From positions 62,001-126,000 of the forward strand of contig JAWPHD010000283.1 of assembly GCA_037043455.1 (NCBI GenBank): a DNA stretch of 64,000 nt, written 5' to 3'. The stretch's first letter is position 1, and each line of letters opens with the position of its first letter. The position numbers and the translations under genes were made by a program. This DNA is from Cyrtodaria siliqua. Its lineage: Eukaryota > Mollusca > Bivalvia > Adapedonta > Hiatellidae. This document shows, in pieces, positions 11,635 to 22,345 of the stretch. Below the pieces are notes generated by a model that saw nothing but the letters and a program-made list of their open reading frames with translations, was not told where the DNA came from and did no database searches.

Positions 11635-12010
11635 TAGTCTTCTGGCTGTTACTTGTGATACGCAGGCTTCATAACCGCTGCTCCCAACTAAATTCCTTTT
11701 TGTTTATTTCGCTCTTCGGGGCATACCATTGTATTAGATCCTGGGACCATACGCCGCTGGATATAGGGGATGAAATAAAGATACAAATATTGCTATATCC
11801 ACCGCCATATGCTTGCCATCTTCGGGATGGTTAAAGTTCTGTACTGTTGATTTTTTTTAATAAATATTGAGTTCTGCTCAACCCGGGGCTAGAGGGCGTG
11901 AGCGGTAGGCTAGCATATTTCACTACCGCTCATGAACAGTCTCAATCAAACCGAGACTGCAATATTTCGTATGTGTCTTGCTCGGCCGTTTCCAAAGGTC
12001 CATTATCATA
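11635..12010 (-). repeat. Dispersed element R, copy 1 (two hairpins)
   Basis: Minus-strand copy of a roughly 370-bp element also found at 35745-36130 and 61478-61860 on the plus strand. Reading the minus strand, it has a short coding remnant, hairpin I (CAGTCTC and GAGACTG, 9-base loop), hairpin II (TGAGCGGTAG and CTACCGCTCA at 11899-11932), a CCCGGGTTGAGCAGAACTC block, CATCCCGAAGATGGCA, and an AATAAA (11703-11708 on this strand). The order is the same in all three copies. It reads like the 3' end of a transcript: last codons, untranslated stem-loops, poly(A) signal. Confidence 0.75.
11942..12001 (-). pseudogene. Coding-end remnant GPLETAE...YEILQSRFD (R copy 1)
   Basis: The minus strand reads GPLETAE, three variable residues, then YEILQSRFD and a TGA stop that falls inside hairpin I. 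The same frame is kept in R copies 2 and 3 (GPLETAE...YEILQTRFD and GRLETAE...YEMLQSRFD). A YxxL-type tail of this sort is common in cytoplasmic ends of receptors, but I cannot name the family. Sequence upstream diverges, so only the last 20 or so codons are preserved. It may equally be a non-coding repeat with a chance frame. Confidence 0.4.
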
Positions 12011-12299
12011 CTATTTTTTTACTATCTACGCATCCCGTAAAATAATGCAAACGGTGAACATATTTCTAAAGAACAATAGGAAAAGGCATGTCGTAAACAA
12101 GTGAACTGTACAGTCAAAACTCTCTACCTACTATCATTTTCCGGCAATTGAACATTAACAGTTTCCTATAATACAATGCAATAATTAATAATGATTACAT
12201 TATAACACTTCTTATCAGTACCTAAAATCCTAACGTTATAAATAACTGGCGATAATGGACGATATCTAAACATTTAATACGTTATTCCGTTATGGACAT

Positions 12300-12640
12300 C
12301 TTACCGTCGCATCACGATGTTTACAAGTCAATGCGCAATGGTACGATGGTACGGCGGCGATGTTACGATGACAATGGTACGATGGTACGCATCGACTTTT
12401 AAACGCGATGGTACGATATTGTCCATCGTGAAATCGTGTTATCGTTGCATCGCGTTTACAAGGCGATGCCCTATGTTACGATGGACCATCGTAACATCCT
12501 TACATTGTACCATCGCGTTTACAACTTGATGCGCGATGATATTTTGGTTCATCGCGTTTACATGTCGATGCCCGATGTAACGATGGACCATCGTACATTG
12601 TACCTGTGTACCATCGAGTTTACACATTGAAACCGCGGGT
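12300..12640. repeat. CpG-rich cluster of CGATG/CATCG motifs
   Basis: CGATG, CATCG and CATCGCGTTTACA recur every 30-70 bases in both orientations. Near-perfect palindromes occur at 12473-12497 (12-bp arms around ATGTTACGATGG) and around 12577-12596. CpG density is far above the surrounding DNA. Frames on both strands are by-products of the repeated motif. Confidence 0.7.
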
Positions 12641-12894
12641 ATTGTATTTCTTAAATGCATTGCAATTTATTTTACCGCAATGTTTAATATAGGTGCATGG
12701 CCAGTTCGATAATACCTTTGGCAGGTCAATTATGTATATGTTTAGTGTAATTTCTTTTTGCGGTATGTGGCTTGTTTAATTTTGTTATCAATTAAATACA
12801 GAAACAGTGTGTGTGAACAATTCTAAAAAAGAAATCTTGATGTACTCTCTTTAAAGCTGAAAACAAGCAAATATTGAAAAGTGATATCCTTAGG

Positions 12895-13060
12895 CAGTAA
12901 AAAGTACGCCGAAAAGCATAGTGTAGTAGACTAGTTTTTATTAAGTCTGGTGATGAGAGGTAATTTAAGAAGCAACACCTCTCAGGACCTCTATCCTCCG
13001 CTTAAGCGATAGTCTACTTCAAAGCCTTCTTTAGTGGGCTCGATGATCCCAAAGAAGCAG
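12895..13060 (+). repeat. Dispersed element S, copy 1 (two hairpins)
   Basis: One of three related segments (with 13140-13330 and 15700-15895). Hairpin I is AGACT (12928-12932) and AGTCT (12944-12948). Hairpin II is TGAGAGGT (12954-12961) and ACCTCTCA (12977-12984). Conserved blocks follow: CGCTTAAGCGAT, GTCTACTTCAAAGCC and GGGCTCGATGATCCCAAAG. The hairpin layout matches element R. Confidence 0.7.
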
Positions 13061-13139
13061 TAAACTAACAATTATGTTTATAGTCACCACACTGTCCTAA
13101 ACGAACGCTATTGTGAATGTTAATACATACTGAACGGTT

Positions 13140-13330
13140 AGATCCTTCGGAAGCAATAAAGCAACTAAGATAATAAAGTAACAGACTCGGTTTTATTGAG
13201 TCTGTTCATGAGATGTAAGAATAAACTGCTTTCAAGCCCTATAGCATCGGTTTATGGTTAATAAGGTAATTGACTTCAACGCCATATTTAGTAGGCTCGA
13301 TGATCCCAAGAAGCCAGTAAAAAAGAAATA
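13140..13330 (+). repeat. Dispersed element S, copy 2
   Basis: Hairpin I is a 9-bp stem, AACAGACTC and GAGTCTGTT (13180-13206), with loop GGTTTTATT. Hairpin II has decayed. It shares GACTTCAACGCC and GGCTCGATGATCCCAAG with the other S copies, and lies about 245 bases after copy 1 in the same orientation, so a local duplication is likely. Confidence 0.7.
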
Positions 13331-13557
13331 GCAGTCGTATAACACACTTATACTTAGTGGCGTCACTGAAAAATCTGTCTGCAATTGCACCTCATATTAT
13401 TCTGTCCATTGTGGATGAAGAGTTTTGATTTTTAAACATGGATGACCATAATTTATGTAGACTAATTTAGTTTGAAATTCCTAATTATAAGTTTCCTGCA
13501 ATAAAATGCTTGATTGGCAATTACTTGTTGGTACTATTACCAGGAGATTTAATGTTG

Positions 13558-13708
13558 TAACACAGATAGTGCATAACTATACCTATTAAATGAACAATAA
13601 GTGTTTATTAAATAGTTATAGTCATGCATCATCAAGTTAAGATAATTTATAACTATTAAATAAACAATGATTGTTCATTTAATAGTTAAAGTTATGCATT
13701 ATCTGTTA
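13558..13708. repeat. Nested palindrome (foldback) of about 150 bp
   Basis: Arms 13558-13620 and 13648-13708 are near-perfect reverse complements around a loop of 27 bases. Each arm is itself an imperfect hairpin made of CTATTAAATGAACAAT and a copy pointing the other way, so the 16-base word occurs four times in alternating orientation. The outer ends read TAACAGATA-ATGCATAAC or its complement. It is a MITE-like foldback candidate. Confidence 0.85.
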
Positions 13709-14553
13709 TTATATTTGAATTAATCGATATAGATTTGAGTATTCTCTTGTTTCATAATGCATGGAAAGTTAGTCTTCCCCATTACATCTAAAATTCTGCA
13801 ACCGCTGACCCCACCTCCTCCAACACAAAATATGTACTCCCTCTTTTATTTGGCAAATGAGCCAGCCATAGTATGTGTCGGCGACACTTGTAAATATCCA
13901 ATTACTTCTCTTCGTCAATATATTCCTTATCATTTTTATTTCTTTATATCCTCCGCATGCGGAGAGTCATACAGACATTACATATAATTACAGTACAGAG
14001 TATATGAATATGCAATAAAACATAGAAACAAATGAATAAAGAATGAAAAAATGACAAGCAAAAATTAGTAAATAAAGGATATGTACAATGTTCCTGAAAG
14101 CAGCATATACGTATTGCCACAATAATGAAACAAACACAAAACATAAATGTTAGCTAGATTCTATCTAATATTCAAGTATTTGGTGTATTTGAACAGGAAC
14201 TACATTATATTCTAACATAAATAGTTAAGGAGGTTACCATTTCAGTTTCTATTTACTTCCCATTGTCCATAAATTCATACATTTATATGTATATATATAT
14301 GTTCACAACCAGCATTAAAAATCATAGAGTAAATAATAACTAATCTATTTATTAGTAGAGATATGTATTAATATGTATCACTATTGTATTGCACCTTAAT
14401 TTCACCAGTGAATGTGATTCAGTGTATTTATAAGCTGAACCTTATATAGTGTTGTTTATGGTAGGGTATTAGCTTAATGGTATTAATTTACGCTAAACTA
14501 AGGGCAACGGAAGTTCCTGTTTAACGGCATTGGGCCATGTAAAGGAAGTGAGT
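13709..14553. other. No recognisable feature
   Basis: AT-rich with short frames lacking any domain. Confidence 0.5.
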
Positions 14554-14930
14554 AGTTGTCATTTCCATTCCAGATAGAACAGTGTTAGTTTTGCATAACT
14601 TGATGATTTTTTTATAACTTGATTATCCCTTTTCCGTTTTACGACGTTTACAGGTAAATGTCTCTGTAGCTGTATTATGTTATTTACACTGTATTTTGTA
14701 ACCCGAAGGCATTCCAGTGTATCATTGATCCGTAACTTGTAAACGCGTCTGCTGTTATGAATTACCTTCGCATACGCCATTCCTTTAGGTAATTGTAGTG
14801 TAAGTTACTTAACTGTGGTAGTTGTCATTTCCGTTCCAGATAGAACTAAGCGGGTAATTGTTTTATCAAGTTGCTATCAAGTTATTTTCTATAGATGTAA
14901 CTGGATTATCGCTTTTCTAGTTTATCGAAT
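14554..14930. repeat. Diverged tandem duplication of about 263 bp
   Basis: GTAGTTGTCATTTCC, TTCCAGATAGAAC and a later GGATTATC-like block occur near 14563 and again near 14820, with decay between them. Confidence 0.55.
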
Positions 14931-15690
14931 TAAACTATGTGTTGACCTCGATACAGAGTTCTGACGCTACTTATTTGTACAGGTAATGCACATACTATAT
15001 AGTGTTTGCATTTAAGTTGATGCGGATTTATTTACTTGACAATACTGTTATACTTAACACCATCTATGAATCTGGAACTCAACAGGATTGTTTCAGTAAG
15101 ATATAATCCATTTTAAGTTTCATAGAGATTGAAGGTACCTATTAGAGGTGCACCACACTTAACCTGAAAGAGAATACATCTGTGTATTAATATGTGTCTT
15201 CATATTAATGAATTATAATAATGTAATTCCTACGATTGGAATGTACTAAATAAAAGAACGACTCTGTGTTCTAACAACGATGTTTATTCATTGAGTGACT
15301 GTATGAAACTGTGCCTGCTATTAAAGAGGCAATGTAAAGTTAAGCATGTAGAGTATGTGATCAAGGGCAATAACAGTGTATAGTAAAATGTAGTATTTAT
15401 AGATAGTAGTTATACATCTTGAAACAATCAGTTGTATAATCAACGCTTAGTATTGATTTATATAATGAATGTCAGTGCATGTTTTTATCGGTTTACCAAA
15501 GTCCTTCCTTGAATCAACCATTGGATATGATTGGATGCCGTTTCATATTATACCCGCTTAACGTTATATTGTGCTATATGCCGCTCTGAATTCATCACTC
15601 AGTATAAATCGCGTCAAAAGTAAAATTAATAGTTGTTAACCACATTGTCGTACGATACACCTTACGTTAGATTAAACGACGTTTAAGATG
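14931..15690. other. No recognisable feature
   Basis: AT-rich sequence; nothing supportable seen on either strand. Confidence 0.5.
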
Positions 15691-15699
15691 TAAATAAAT

Positions 15700-15895
15700 A
15701 CTGAAAAGTGGAAACAACAAACACAAACAAGGCATACAAGTAGCAGAATCGGTTTTACTGAGTCTGTTCAAGACAGGTAATGTAAGTGCAGCACCTCTCA
15801 CGCTTCCTAGCACCGGCTTAAGCGACATTCTACTTTAAAATCCGCACAGATTGGGCCTGATGATCCCAAAGGACCAGAAAGTAATAACACTACAG
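15700..15895 (+). repeat. Dispersed element S, copy 3
   Basis: Hairpin I is CAGAATC (15744-15750) and GAGTCTG (15760-15766), with one mismatch. Hairpin II is GACAGGT (15772-15778) and ACCTCTC (15793-15799), with one mismatch. Downstream blocks GGCTTAAGCGA, TTCTACTTTAAA and GGGCCTGATGATCCCAAAG match copy 1. Confidence 0.7.
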
Positions 15896-16191
15896 ATTTG
15901 TAGTCGGGGCAACATTTTCCGGTCGACACACAGCACTATACAATATATAATGAAACGAAACCGGGACGCACGCATAAACATATATCAGCATATATTTTTA
16001 CCTGAACATTGATATTGACAAGTATCAATTTCTCGTTAATTATTTCACCAATTGTTAACACCTCAGAGGATAGTGTTGAACCCCACTATTTACAAAATGC
16101 ACGATCAAGTCAGTTTATGGTAATTCCGACTTTTGCTTTTAATGTTTTTTTGATGCTCCAGATGTTTCTTCATGGAAAAGTTTGTTAATAT

Positions 16192-17757
16192 TAGTCCCCC
16201 ACCGGTCCCGGGGGTGACTATAGGTTTACATCTCGTCCTTCCGTCCGTCCTTTCGTCCGTCCGTCCGTCTTTCCGTCCGTCCTTCCAATGATTTTCCGGC
16301 CCATTTTTTCAATACTATAAGACTCTGAGATACCAAACTTGGCATGTGGATACATCTTGGGATAGCGGTGTGTCGCGTACCAAAATAAGGTCACTGCGAC
16401 CTTGATTTTGAACTGTGACCTCTGTCATATAAAATGCTTGTCCAGACCGTATTTTCAATACTATAACACTTAGAGATACCAAACTTAGTAGGTCATAATA
16501 CATCTTGAGATAGCGATATGTCGCATATCAAACTAAGGTCATTGTGACCTTGACCTGTGACATCTGTCATAGAAAATGCATAGAAAATGATTTTCCGGGC
16601 CATATTTTCAATACTGTAAGAGATTGAGATACCAACCTTGGAATGTAGATACATCTTGGGATAGCGGTGTATCGCGTACCAAAATAAGGTCACTGTGATC
16701 TTAACCTTGACCTGTGACCTCTGTCATAGAAAATGCTTGTCCAGACCGTATTTTCAATACTATAACACTTAGAGATACCAAACTTGGTATATGAACACAT
16801 CTCTGGATAGCGGTGTGTAGCATACCAAAATAAGGTCATTGTGACATTGACCTTGACCTGTGACCTCTGTCATAGAAAATGCTTTTCTGGACCGTATTTT
16901 CAATACTATAACACTTAGGGATACCAAACTTTGTATGTGGATACATCTTGAGATAGCGGTGTGTCGCGTACCAAAATAAAGGCACGGTGATATTGACCTT
17001 GACCTCTGACCTCTGTCATAGAAAATGCTTGTCCAAACCGTATTTTCAATACTATAACAATAAGAGATACTAAACTTGGTATGTGAATACATCTTGGGAT
17101 AGCGGTGGGTCTCATACCAAAATAAGGTGACTGTGAACTTGACTTTGACCTGTGACCTATGACATAGAAAATGCTTGTCTGGACCGTATTTTCAATACTA
17201 TAACACTTAGTGATACCAAATTTAGTATGTGGATACATCTTGGGATAGCGGTGTGTCGCTTACCAAAATAAGGTAACTGTGACCTTGACCTTGACATGTG
17301 ATCTATGTCACAGAAAATGCTTTTCCGGGCCATATTTTCAATATTATAACACTTAAAGATACCAAACTTGGTATGTGAATACATCATGGGTTTCGGTGTG
17401 TCGCGTACCAAAATAAGGTCATTGTGACCTTGACCTGTGACCTCTGTCAAAGAAAATGCTTGTCTGGACCGTAACTTGGTATGTGAATACATCTTGGGAT
17501 AGCGGTGTGTCACGTACCAAAATAAGATCACTGTGACCTTGACATTGACATGTGACCTCTGTCATAGACAATGCTTGTGCGGACCGTATTTTCAATACTA
17601 TAACACTTAGATACACCACACTTGGTATGTGAATGCATCTTGGGATTGCGTTGTGTCGCGTACCAAAATAATAAGGTCATTGTGACCTTGACCTTGATCT
17701 TTGACCTCCATCATAGGATATGTATCGAAAATGATTGTCTGGGCCGGTGGGGGACTA
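16192..17757. mobile_element. MITE-like shell around a 145-bp tandem array
   Basis: The ends are inverted repeats: TAGTCCCCCACCGG at 16192-16205 and its complement at 17744-17757. If the outer TA pairs are the target duplication, a Tc1/mariner-type non-autonomous element is plausible. Inside the left end lies a TCCG/TTCCG microsatellite (16236-16286). It is followed by about ten units of 140-150 bases carrying AACTTGGTATGTG, GATAGCGGTGTGTCGC, AAAATAAGGTCA, TGACCTTGACCT and GTCATAGAAAATGCTT. No transposase is encoded. Minus-strand frames in this region are array by-products that repeat the same peptide. Confidence 0.75.
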
Positions 17758-19025
17758 TGGATTGCCCTGCAATTCTTGATGCTCTTGTTCATTAAGTTTC
17801 GCACGAAGGACGTTATTTCGATGCATTATTGTGTTACATATTCAACGTCAGTATAACTGTTTATGTTAGAACTGATGCGACGCGTTTGTATAGAGCATGC
17901 TAACGTATGTTGATCTTATTGTGATATTCTAATACTTAACTGTACAACTGACGGTGGAGAATACTCTCGAATTAAACAGATTCAGAAAACGTAAAGTAAT
18001 CATTAGTTTATAATGTAAACACTAAACGACGAGCGTCGTTCCCATTACTGCCTTACGCGCTTACGTAACTTTTTTAAACATTGATTGAAGTTCTGGTACT
18101 TTAAACGCTATATTTGCTTTATTTATCGTTGGAATCTATTAACTGACATAAGCAAGCTATACTCGCAATCAGTTACTAATGAGGATGTTATTAAACATTT
18201 AGTACTTTGCGTTTCTTTTTCGTTTCTGTATATGATACCACAATATAAATAGTATTTATTTTAGTAAAAACCAAACTACAAATACCTTTGATTTGTTGAG
18301 CAATATAAGTAGGACAAGTAGACTAAATATTCATGTCCAGGGTAAGACATTGTAGAATAAACACCAGTTCACATGTTGTTTTAAGTATTGCGGTCAGTGT
18401 CATTGTCGTAGAATGCATATGTGTGTCATAAGTATACTTAATACGCATCTTTCCCCAAACACTCATCTTCCGTCTTATTTAAATAAAACTGGTCCCACCT
18501 ATTCATGAGCCATTTCATTGTTTTTTTCTTTTTTAAAAATAAATATAAAATATGTTTCTTAAATAAACTCCTGCAAAAAGCCAGTGCGGGGAGGGTGGCG
18601 TTTTAAATAAGTCGAGATATCCATGCGTTTAGCATTCACGGTTTCAACTGTCACCTGAGCTTTAACTTGAACGCACTTGATATAATACAGGAAGAAAAAA
18701 AGCATATTTTAATGACCAAAAGTGTGTGACAACTTGATATACATGTCTACATGTACATGTTGCTAGGGAGGGATATACTAATAGAATACAGGCCAGACTA
18801 TTCATAACATCCGCTAACCAATGAATTACTTGTCAAATATGGTCAATATTTCGAGGTACATATTGAAACATGATTACAACATCTGACGAACACGAACGAA
18901 TCGCATTTATATACTTCTGAATACCTTCAGTTGATAAAAAGTTTAAAAAAATATAGTAATTTAAGAACACTTCTAAGAAAATTACTATCTCAACATGTCT
19001 TGACGTGATTTACAAATAAACATTT
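17758..19025. other. No recognisable feature
   Basis: AT-rich sequence without a supportable gene or repeat. Confidence 0.5.
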
Positions 19026-19029
19026 CATG

Positions 19030-19145
19030 TCTTGCCTTGTATTCGTTTTTATAATTGATTGTTTCTATGCGTGCTTGTTGGTTGACCGTGGACATTGAAT
19101 GCTACATTTCCTGTTATATGTTCGGCTTTTATATATATTTCGTAT
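19030..19145 (+). mobile_element. 3'-end scrap of a Penelope-like element
   Basis: Matches the last 100 or so bases of the elements ending near 19780 and 25404: a GTTTCT-rich stretch, GTTGGTTGACCGTGGAC, CTTGAATG-like and TTCCTGTTATAT blocks. It lies just upstream of a longer fragment in the same orientation, a partial head-to-tail arrangement, which is common for Penelope-like elements. Confidence 0.5.
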
Positions 19146-19186
19146 GGTCATTTGTCACGATAAACCTCATATAATCTTTTTGGAAA

Positions 19187-19785
19187 TTGTTAAAACGTTT
19201 ATCAAAAGTTGTATGACCCTATCATTTTGCGCCGCACTGCCCGTTTAGTGTTTGATCGATTTACAGTTTGCTTCCTCTTTGTTTGTGAAACGACCGGACA
19301 GAGTGTGGACCTATGATGTCTATCTTAATCCTGAAAGGACGACAGAGTCTGATGCTTGTCTTAAATATTGTCTTAGTGTGCCCTTCATGGTTTATTCTCT
19401 TTAATATCTGGCTTCTGCCAAGTCATCTAGTACTTACTTTGTGGTCTTCTATGATTTTGTATATTCATATATACATGATCATCTTCGTGTTATACCGATT
19501 TTTCCTATTGATGCTGTCTATTTTGTAATAGGATATAGCCTATCATGTATTTCTGTATTTATACAGTTCTGTTTTATTGGGATGACAATAGGAGAGTGAG
19601 ATTTTTTACTCCCTAGAGCCTGGTTTAAACCCCGAGCGGTAGCCCTATTGTCAACCCGTGTATATAAGTGATATCGCATGCCTTGTCCATTATTTATCCT
19701 TTCAACTGTGGGTTGCTTCAATGTGTGTTTTTGATTGACTGTGGTCCTTGAATTTCGACATGATTTATATCTACTTTTTCTTAAG
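19187..19785 (+). mobile_element. Penelope-like element, 3' fragment
   Basis: Aligns by eye with 24725-25404 of the longer plus-strand copy. It starts inside the coding end (GTTTATCAAAAG and CCCTATCATTTTG) and continues through the untranslated tail: TTTATTGGGATGACA, GTTTAAACCCC, GCGGTAGCCCTATTGTCAACCC. The reverse-transcriptase core is absent. A 71-codon frame at 19313-19528 lies in the tail and shows no domain. Confidence 0.7.
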
Positions 19786-19975
19786 GTAAATGTAATATAA
19801 CTGTGTTTATCATATATTCAAATAGGAGTTTAGTGTTTTTTTCTTAAATCATATATAATAATACATACGTTTTTGCAGAGATAATCCTACATAGAAGTAT
19901 GTGTAACGACTAAAAGAAGCCCTGTTATCAGGTCAGTCTGGCTGTGATGCAGTGACATATTGACTATTGTTTCAG

Positions 19976-20005
19976 ACAAATACGGCTGAAAAATGGCAGA
20001 GCAAG
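19976..20005 (+). CDS. Candidate first coding exon (reads MAEQ), unknown gene
   Basis: A 30-base segment sits between an acceptor-like TATTGTTTCAG and a strong donor GTGAGT at 20006. An ATG at 19993 gives M-A-E-Q and leaves one base (phase 1). The next candidate exon (22621-22644) starts in the matching phase. The intervening 2.6 kb would be an intron containing a tandem array. The link between exons is inference from splice signals and phase. There is no recognised protein family. Confidence 0.35.
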
Positions 20006-20439
20006 GTGAGTACGCCATCTATGTATATATCATACTAATCTAACTGTCCTCTCGCGCCCTTTATGTAACCAATTGATGTGAATTATCCCATTCGTGCCGA
20101 TTATGTAATGAAACATTTGCCCCGACTGCATGATTATTGAAGTGATATTTTATAGTGTCTATTTGTAAGTATAGTTCTTAGCCGTTTTGAAATTTTACAA
20201 TATCAGGTCAAAACTATAACAGATTAGATTTCATCAGTCTTTATAGTCTTTTAAAGCAGACACGAGTTCATTCCAATGAATGGTTTCAAACAGATACCCA
20301 AAATCAATTTCTGAAAAAGTAAAGAAACACAAACAAGTATTCTTAGTTGGTTTTAAGAAAATATGTTTATAGATTAAGGTTATAAATCCAAATTATACTT
20401 CTAATGCTTGGTTATAATTGCCCAGTATTTTTGTGTCGC

Positions 20440-22075
20440 CTTTTCGAAGAAAAGTGCAATACATAGGGATCACTTTGTCGTCCGTTCGTCCGTCAGTCCG
20501 TCACGAAACAATTTAACGTTGGCTATACATTTCTCATTTCTTGATATTTCTTCATCAAACTTTCAATATATACTCATCATGACAACATCGACATGACCAT
20601 ACTAAAATATGAAGGTCAAGGTCACACGGAAGGTCGTTATATGGGTTAAATACTCAGTTTTTTCTTCACGAACACTTAACGTTGGCTATAACTTTCTCAT
20701 TTCTTGATATTTCTTCATCAAACTTTCAATTTATACTCATCATGACAACACCGACATGACCATACTAAAATATAAAGGTCAGAATCAAACTGAAGGTCAT
20801 TATATGGATTAAATACACATTTTTTTCTTCATGAAAACATAACGTTGCCTATAACTTTCTCATTTCCTGATATGTTTTCATCAACCTTTCAATAAATACT
20901 CATCATGACAACATCGACATGACCATACTAAAATATAAAGGTCAAGGTCACACTGAAGGTCATTATATGGGTAAAATACTCGTTTTTTTTCACGATAACT
21001 TAACTTTGGTTATAACTGTCTCGTTTCTTGATGTTTCTTCGTCAAACGTTCAATATATACTCATAATGACAACACCGACATGACCATACTAAAATGCAGA
21101 GGTCAAGATCACATTGAAGGTCATTATATGGGTTAAATACTCATTCTTGATATGTTTTCATCAAACTTTTAATATATACTCATCATGACAATATCGACAT
21201 GACCATACTTAAATATAAATGTCAAGGTCACACTGAAGGTCATTATATGGGGTAAATACTCGTTTTTTTTAACGAAAACTTAACGTTGGTTATAACATTT
21301 TTATTTCTTGATGTTTCTTCGTCAATCTTTCAATATATACTCATCATGACAACACCGACATGACATACTAAAATACAAAGGTCAAGCTCACATTGAAGGT
21401 CATTATATGGGTTAAATACTCATTTTCTTCACAAGTACTTAACGTTGGCTGTAACTTTCTCATTTCTTGATATTTCTTCATCAAGCTTTCAATATATACT
21501 CATCATGACAACACCGACATGACCATGCTACAATATAAAGGTCATGTTCACACTGAAGGTCATTATATGGGTTAAATACTCTTCTTTTTTTTATTCACGA
21601 AAACTTAACCTTGGCTATAACTTTCTCAATTCTTTTTATTTCTTCATCAGTCTATCAATATATGCTTGTCATGACAACATCGATATGGCCATACTAAAAT
21701 ATAAAGGTCAAGGTCACACTAAAGGTCATTATATGGGTTAAATACTCGTTTTTTCACGAAAACGTAACGTTGGTTATAACTTTCTCATTTCTTTATGTTT
21801 CTTCATCAAACTTTCAATATATACTCATCATGACAACATCGACATGACAACCCTAAAATAAAAAGGTCAAGGTCTCACTGAAGGTCATTATACTTAACGT
21901 TGGCTTTGTCAATTCTTTTTATTTTTTCATCAATCTTTCAATATACACTTGTCATGACAACATCGACATGGCCATACTAAAATATAAAGGTTAAGGGCAC
22001 ATTGAAGGTCATTATATGGGTTAAATACTCATTTTTTTATTCACAAAAACTTTGTAAGGCCCGTGGTCAAGGTCA
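20440..22075. repeat. Tandem array of about 165-bp units
   Basis: A GTCCGTCC-type microsatellite (20477-20503) is followed by about ten units with TTAACGTTGGCTATAACTTT, CTCATTTCTTGATATTTC, ATACTCATCATGACAACA, GACATGACCATACTAAAAT and AAGGTCAAGGTCACAC. The array has the same layout as the 16.2-kb element (TCCG run, then array) but different unit sequence. It ends near GGCCCGTGGTCAAGGTCA. No clear terminal repeats were found. Confidence 0.85.
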
Positions 22076-22172
22076 TTTATATTTGTCCAAAAAAGCGCTT
22101 TATAAATATTTGCTTCAAAAGTATCTTTATTAAAATCAACAGTTTTATAATATCTTTTTTAAAAATAATAAA

Positions 22173-22345
22173 CACCTGAGGTCGGAATTTATACAATTAC
22201 AGCTACAATGACTAGGCAACTATATATTAATACAAACATTCTAGTAACTCCATGTTTGACACCCGAGCCCGGAATTAATACAATTACAGTTACAATGACT
22301 AGGCCATTATATTAATACAAACATTCTGTAACTCCAAGTTAGTAA
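22173..22345. repeat. 87-bp tandem duplication
   Basis: Two diverged units start at 22173 and 22260. They share ATACAATTACAG, TACAATGACTAGGC and TTAATACAAACATTCT. Confidence 0.75.

Noticed and set aside
16315..17804. Eight overlapping minus-strand frames repeating the same peptide
   Set aside because: They track the 145-bp array in different phases; stops fall irregularly and there is no start or domain.
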